Below, piece by piece: positions 60,709-64,000 of a stretch of 64,000 nt of DNA. The DNA lies in the NCBI RefSeq assembly GCF_019823105.1, contig NZ_CP081958.1:2728001-2792000 (forward strand). The letters run 5' to 3'. The notes under the pieces are model-generated. The model did not search any database. It saw only the letters and a program-made list of their open reading frames with translations, and had not been told where the DNA came from. This stretch comes from Halobaculum magnesiiphilum (lineage in GTDB: Archaea; Halobacteriota; Halobacteria; Halobacteriales; Haloferacaceae). The position numbers and the translations under genes were made by a program. Positions within the stretch are counted from its first letter, which is position 1; the number at the start of each line of letters is the position of its first letter.

Positions 60709-61824
60709 TCACTCGTCGGTTACGTCGCCGTTCGCCGCGTCGCGCGTGTCCGCCGTCGCGGCGGCAGCAACGTCGTCCGGCGACAGGGAGACATCGTTCC
60801 AGGGCGGGAGCCGGGTGTCGGCACCCGGCGCCGCGATGGACTGGGCGTACGTCCGCACCTGATCGCGCTCGCCGCCCCGATCGTAGGAGAGCCCGTTGAA
60901 CGCCGCGTCGGCGGCGTAGCGGTCGACGTACGACTCGGCGGCCCCGCGGTAGGCGTCCGGCAGCGCGTCGTAGTCGGGCTCGACGCCGTGCTCCTCGGCC
61001 GCGCGCAACAGCGCCGCGCCGACCGACCGGCTCATGTCCGAGAGCCCGGTCGGCCCCGAGACCGCGCGATGGTCGTGTTCGTAGCTTCCCAGGTCGACCT
61101 GCGCGGCGCCGTCGATACCGACCGCGTCGTATGCGGCCGCGAGTGTCCCGACCTCCAACCCCCAGGTGCGCTGGACGGGCATCGCGGCGACCACGTCGCC
61201 GGTCGCGGCGAACTCGCCGGCGAGCGCGTACCGGAACGCGGCCATGTACTCGAGGAACTCCGAGTCCGGGTGGGCCTCGCGCAGCGCGCGGACCAGGGGC
61301 GTGTAGAACAGCCGGAAGAGCCGCCCGTACAGCTGTCCGTTCTCGACGCGGGCGTAGTATCCCTTCGAGAAGTCGAACCCGTTCGCCAGCGGGAACAGCA
61401 GCCGCCGGACGTATTCCCGTGAGTAGGACTTCGTGTCGGCGTCGTGGACGACGACGTACTCCTCCTCCAGTGCGCGCCCCAGGGCCAGCCACACGTCCCG
61501 ACCCTTCCCGCGCTCCCCGGCGAGCCCGGCGTCGGCGAGCAGGTCCCCGACGCGCGGGCCGTCACACCACAGCGTCTCCAGCGGGAGGTCGAAGCCGTCG
61601 AGCCACTCGCGGAAGGCGCCGACCCGCTCGGCGGGCGCGCGGAGGGGGACGACCACCCGCGCGGGGTCCAGCGCCTCCAGCTCCGAGAGCACGCGCTCGG
61701 CGGCGAGGCCGGCGTACTCCCGCTCGGTCATCGGCACGACGACGGCCGCCCGGTCGGCGGGCGCGTCGGGCGCCCCCTCGCCGAACGCGTGGAGCGTGGC
61801 GACGCGCTCCTGCACGTATTCCAT
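60709..61824 (-). CDS. Glucosyl-3-phosphoglycerate synthase-like glycosyltransferase
   Basis: A 371-residue GT-A-fold glycosyltransferase: YVVVHDADTKSYSREYVRRL has a DxD motif (about residue 130) and the following LANGFDFSKGYYARVENGQL, GRLFRLFYTPLVRAL and AAFRYALAGEFAAT are like GpgS/GT81 enzymes that make glucosyl-3-phosphoglycerate, a compatible-solute precursor. The start ATG (61822-61824) follows a TATA ATTTATTCG (61848-61856). The C-terminus is an acidic Ala/Asp tail. Confidence 0.85.
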   Translation of the reverse strand: MEYVQERVATLHAFGEGAPDAPADRAAVVVPMTEREYAGLAAERVLSELEALDPARVVVPLRAPAERVGAFREWLDGFDLPLETLWCDGPRVGDLLADAGLAGERGKGRDVWLALGRALEEEYVVVHDADTKSYSREYVRRLLFPLANGFDFSKGYYARVENGQLYGRLFRLFYTPLVRALREAHPDSEFLEYMAAFRYALAGEFAATGDVVAAMPVQRTWGLEVGTLAAAYDAVGIDGAAQVDLGSYEHDHRAVSGPTGLSDMSRSVGAALLRAAEEHGVEPDYDALPDAYRGAAESYVDRYAADAAFNGLSYDRGGERDQVRTYAQSIAAPGADTRLPPWNDVSLSPDDVAAAATADTRDAANGDVTDE

Positions 61825-62098
61825 CCCCTGAACGCAGGGGGGCGCGGCGAATAAATCCGGGGATGCCGGGCGCGTCGACGGGGAACCCGTTCGGTGTCGT
61901 CGCGGGCCCACCGGAGTGAACCGAGGGGTCCGAACCGAACCGAATCGAACCGGGTGGAACCGGGACGGGCCGATTCGAGTCGGTCGGACGCGTCCGAGTT
62001 CGGGGATTGAAACGGTTACGGAACCGGGATCGGTGTATCGAAGAAATATTCTCTTCGAACATGCTAACGGAGCGACGATCTGATAACATTCATGGTGT
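61825..62098. other. Intergenic region before the symporter genes
   Basis: About 275 bp without a gene. It holds the glycosyltransferase promoter, a degenerate short-repeat stretch of ccgaa/tcgaa units near 61928-61958, and AT-rich sequence (aagaaatatt at 62041-62050, tgataacatt at 62081-62090) that should contain the promoter for the rightward genes. Confidence 0.6.
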
Positions 62099-62119
62099 AT
62101 GAATTACTACCACCAGGTG

Positions 62120-62347
62120 ATGACGCGAACTCGAAGTGACGCGCTGTGGATCGCGGCGTTCGGGCTGCTGGTCGCGTTCGCCGTCCCGTGGTTCCTCTGG
62201 GGCGACGCGACGGTCGTCGCGGGGTTGCCGCTGTGGCTGTGGTGGCACGTCGGCTGGATGGCGCTGGCGAGCGTGGTCTTCGCCGCGTTCGCGCGCGGCG
62301 GCGCGTGGGACCGCGGCGTCGACGCGGAGGTGATCCGCCGTGGCTGA
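62120..62347 (+). CDS. DUF3311 membrane protein
   Basis: A 75-residue protein with two transmembrane segments (ALWIAAFGLLVAFAVPWFLW and GLPLWLWWHVGWMALASVVF), the small partner often encoded before sodium:solute symporters. ATG 62120 is preceded by AGGTG; an ATG at 62099 would add seven residues not typical of the family. Its end overlaps the symporter gene by 8 nt. Confidence 0.88.
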   Translation: MTRTRSDALWIAAFGLLVAFAVPWFLWGDATVVAGLPLWLWWHVGWMALASVVFAAFARGGAWDRGVDAEVIRRG

Positions 62348-63818
62348 CCTGGGCGTCTCGCTGGGCGTCGTCGTCGGCTACCTCCTGATCGCCCTCGCGA
62401 TCGGTGTGGTGGCGTACCGGCTCACCGACCGCACGGCCGAGGACTACTACCTCGCGTCGCGGTCGGTCGGGACGGTCGTGTTGCTGTTCACGACGTTCGC
62501 GACGCTGCTGTCGGCGTTCACGTTCTTCGGGGGGCCGAACCTCGCGTTCTCGGCGGGGCCCGAGTGGATCCTCGTGATGGGCCTGATGGACGGGATCCTG
62601 TTCGCGCTGCTGTGGTACGCGATCGGCTACAAGCAGTGGCTCGTCGGGAAGGCCCACGGCTACGTGACCCTCGGGGAGATGCTCGGCGACCGGTTCGACT
62701 CGACGGCGCTGCGGGGGCTCGTCGCCGGCGTGAGCCTGCTGTGGCTGTTCCCGTACGTGATGCTCCAGCAGATCGGCGCCGGCCAGGCGCTCGTGGGGCT
62801 GACCGACGGCGTCGTCCCCTATTGGGCCGGCGCGGCGCTGATCACGGTGTTCATGGTCGCGTACGTCGGCCTCTCGGGGCTTCGCGGCGTCGCCTGGACG
62901 GACACGCTGCAGGGCGTGTTCATGCTCGGCGTGATCTGGCTGGCGGTCGCGTGGATCGCGACCGCCGAGGGCGGCGTCTCGGCGCTGACCGCCGGGATGA
63001 CCGACTCCGCCCCGGAGTTCGCGGCGCTGGGGGGCGGGCTGTACTCGCCGCAGTGGATGATCGCGCAGGCGGTCGTCATCGCCTTCGGCGTCGCGGCGTT
63101 CCCGCAGGTGAACCAGCGGTTCTTCATGGCCGACCGCGTCGAGACGCTCAAGCGCTCGTTCGCGCTGTGGCCGGTGCTGGTCCTCCTGCTGTTCGTCCCG
63201 GCGTTCCTGCTCGGGTCGTGGGCGGTCGGGCTGGGGATCGAGGTGCCCGACGGGAGCAACGTCCTCCCGCTGCTGTTGAACGAGTACACGCCCGCGTGGT
63301 TCGCGGCGCTGGTGATCGCCGGCGCGCTGGCGGCGATGATGTCCTCGTCGGACTCGATGCTGCTGTCGGGGTCGTCGTACTTCACCCGCGACCTCTACCG
63401 CCCGTTCGTCGCGCCCGACGCGAGCGACGCCCGCGAGGGGTGGGTCGCCCGCGTCGGCGTCGCCGTCTTCGCGGGGTCGACGTTCCTCGCGTCGCTGCTC
63501 GTCGGCGCCGGCGGGGGGCTGGACGCGCTCGTCACCCTCGGGGACACGGCATTCGGCGGCTACGCTCAGCTCACGATCCCGCTGCTCCTCGCGCTCTACT
63601 GGGGCGGCACGACCCGTGACGGGATGATCGCCGGCGTCGTGAGCGCCGAGCTGGTGTACCTCGCGCACGTGTTCCTGCCGCTGCCGGCGACGTACCTCAC
63701 GTGGGACTTCGCGCTGTGGTGCATGCTGCTGTCGCTGGTCGCGACGGTCGCGGTGTCGACGGTGACGGCACCCGCGCCCGCGGCCAACGCCGAGAAGTTC
63801 GGCGTCGGCGCCGACTGA
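62340..63818 (+). CDS. Sodium:solute symporter family transporter
   Basis: A 492-residue membrane transporter with about 13 hydrophobic segments. It has the SSSF features YYLASRSVGTVVLLFTTFAT near helix 1-2 and AFGVAAFPQVNQRFFMADRV in the middle, with FAALVIAGALAAMMSSSDSM forming the Na+-site helix. The C-terminal region ends in a short disordered tail. Substrate could be an organic acid, amino acid or sugar. It is translationally coupled to the DUF3311 gene (GTG at 62340). Confidence 0.92.
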   Translation: MADLGVSLGVVVGYLLIALAIGVVAYRLTDRTAEDYYLASRSVGTVVLLFTTFATLLSAFTFFGGPNLAFSAGPEWILVMGLMDGILFALLWYAIGYKQWLVGKAHGYVTLGEMLGDRFDSTALRGLVAGVSLLWLFPYVMLQQIGAGQALVGLTDGVVPYWAGAALITVFMVAYVGLSGLRGVAWTDTLQGVFMLGVIWLAVAWIATAEGGVSALTAGMTDSAPEFAALGGGLYSPQWMIAQAVVIAFGVAAFPQVNQRFFMADRVETLKRSFALWPVLVLLLFVPAFLLGSWAVGLGIEVPDGSNVLPLLLNEYTPAWFAALVIAGALAAMMSSSDSMLLSGSSYFTRDLYRPFVAPDASDAREGWVARVGVAVFAGSTFLASLLVGAGGGLDALVTLGDTAFGGYAQLTIPLLLALYWGGTTRDGMIAGVVSAELVYLAHVFLPLPATYLTWDFALWCMLLSLVATVAVSTVTAPAPAANAEKFGVGAD

Positions 63819-63864
63819 TCCGCGCCACGGCACGCTTTTCCCGTCACCCGATCACGGTCCGATC

Positions 63865-64000
63865 ATGCAGACGCACGTCGTCCCGGTCGGCTTCGACTAC
63901 GACCGGCTCATCGCGCCGCTGGTTCGCGACCAGTTCGACGTGGATCGGGTCGTCCTCCTGGAAGGTGCGGTGGGGAGCGAGGCCAACGTCGAGTACTCCC
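63865..64000 (+). CDS. Start of a DUF6293 (HFX_2341-like) gene, cut by the window edge
   Basis: Only the first 45 codons are visible: MQTHVVPVGFDYDRLIAPLV and FDVDRVVLLEGAVGSEANVE. This matches the beginning of haloarchaeal DUF6293 proteins, which have a CARF-like N-terminal domain and a winged-helix C-terminus. The TATA-like GCTTTTCCC (63834-63842) lies 28 nt upstream of the ATG. The rest is outside the window. Confidence 0.75.
   Translation, partial: MQTHVVPVGFDYDRLIAPLVRDQFDVDRVVLLEGAVGSEANVEYS

Overview
The window is chromosomal DNA of a halophilic archaeon (class Halobacteria). The evidence is very high GC with GC-rich third positions, strongly acidic proteins, archaeal information-processing genes (TFB, PAN, LonB, thermosome, HerA/NurA, an eIF1/SUI1-like factor) and a recurring gene start: a TATA-like T/A tract about 26-30 nt upstream of the start codon, as expected for leaderless haloarchaeal transcripts. 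The genus cannot be fixed from the sequence. About 65 protein genes were found. No rRNA, tRNA, CRISPR array, transposase or integrase was seen, so this looks like stable core chromosome.

Layout. 1-2.7 kb: a partial Gfo/Idh/MocA oxidoreductase, isocitrate dehydrogenase and a SUI1-like factor. 2.8-6.1 kb: a tightly overlapping operon of a RadA-like protein without a recognisable P-loop, a small helical protein and a divergent family-B DNA polymerase (PolB2 type). This is the most interesting system here, a candidate archaeal counterpart of bacterial mutasome cassettes. 6.3-9.5 kb: an FAD oxidoreductase, a very acidic beta-repeat protein, an unknown protein, and a 670-bp non-coding stretch that contains a 215-bp element bounded by 23-bp perfect inverted repeats. 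9.5-17.9 kb: carB (no carA beside it), an HD phosphohydrolase, NAD kinase, a KaiC-like ATPase behind a coupled short ORF, a UspA protein and a methyltransferase. 18-26 kb: a PPOX-type flavoprotein, a winged-helix regulator, a glycosyltransferase, an amidohydrolase, a tail-less thermosome subunit, an APC permease, and an operon of NMN adenylyltransferase, SAM hydrolase and a TRIC-type channel. 26-31 kb: membrane protease LonB, a CPBP protease, a rhodanese, a small membrane protein and an MGMT-fold protein whose catalytic Cys is Asp.

31-39 kb is an aromatic amino acid region. It holds trpC-trpB-trpA with 4-nt overlaps, then the archaeal early shikimate genes (ADH synthase and 3-dehydroquinate synthase II) and, slightly further on, 3-dehydroquinate dehydratase, with a few unrelated genes between them. 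39-43 kb: TFB, a cobalamin-binding-like protein, and a winged-helix gene divergent from the proteasome-activating nucleotidase PAN. 43-49 kb: a DUF2240-like gene, an HAD phosphatase, and the NurA and HerA DNA end-resection genes separated by an opposite-strand gene, then a UspA gene. 49-56 kb: a surface protein, a TRAM protein, a Cys-cluster protein, a radical SAM/MBL pair, a DUF429-like protein, a small zinc protein and Hsp20. 56-64 kb: a three-gene unit (LLM-like, creatininase, FAD oxidoreductase), two tiny related membrane proteins, a CoA-type Nudix hydrolase, a glycosyltransferase of the glucosyl-3-phosphoglycerate synthase type, a DUF3311/sodium-solute symporter pair, and the start of a DUF6293-like gene.
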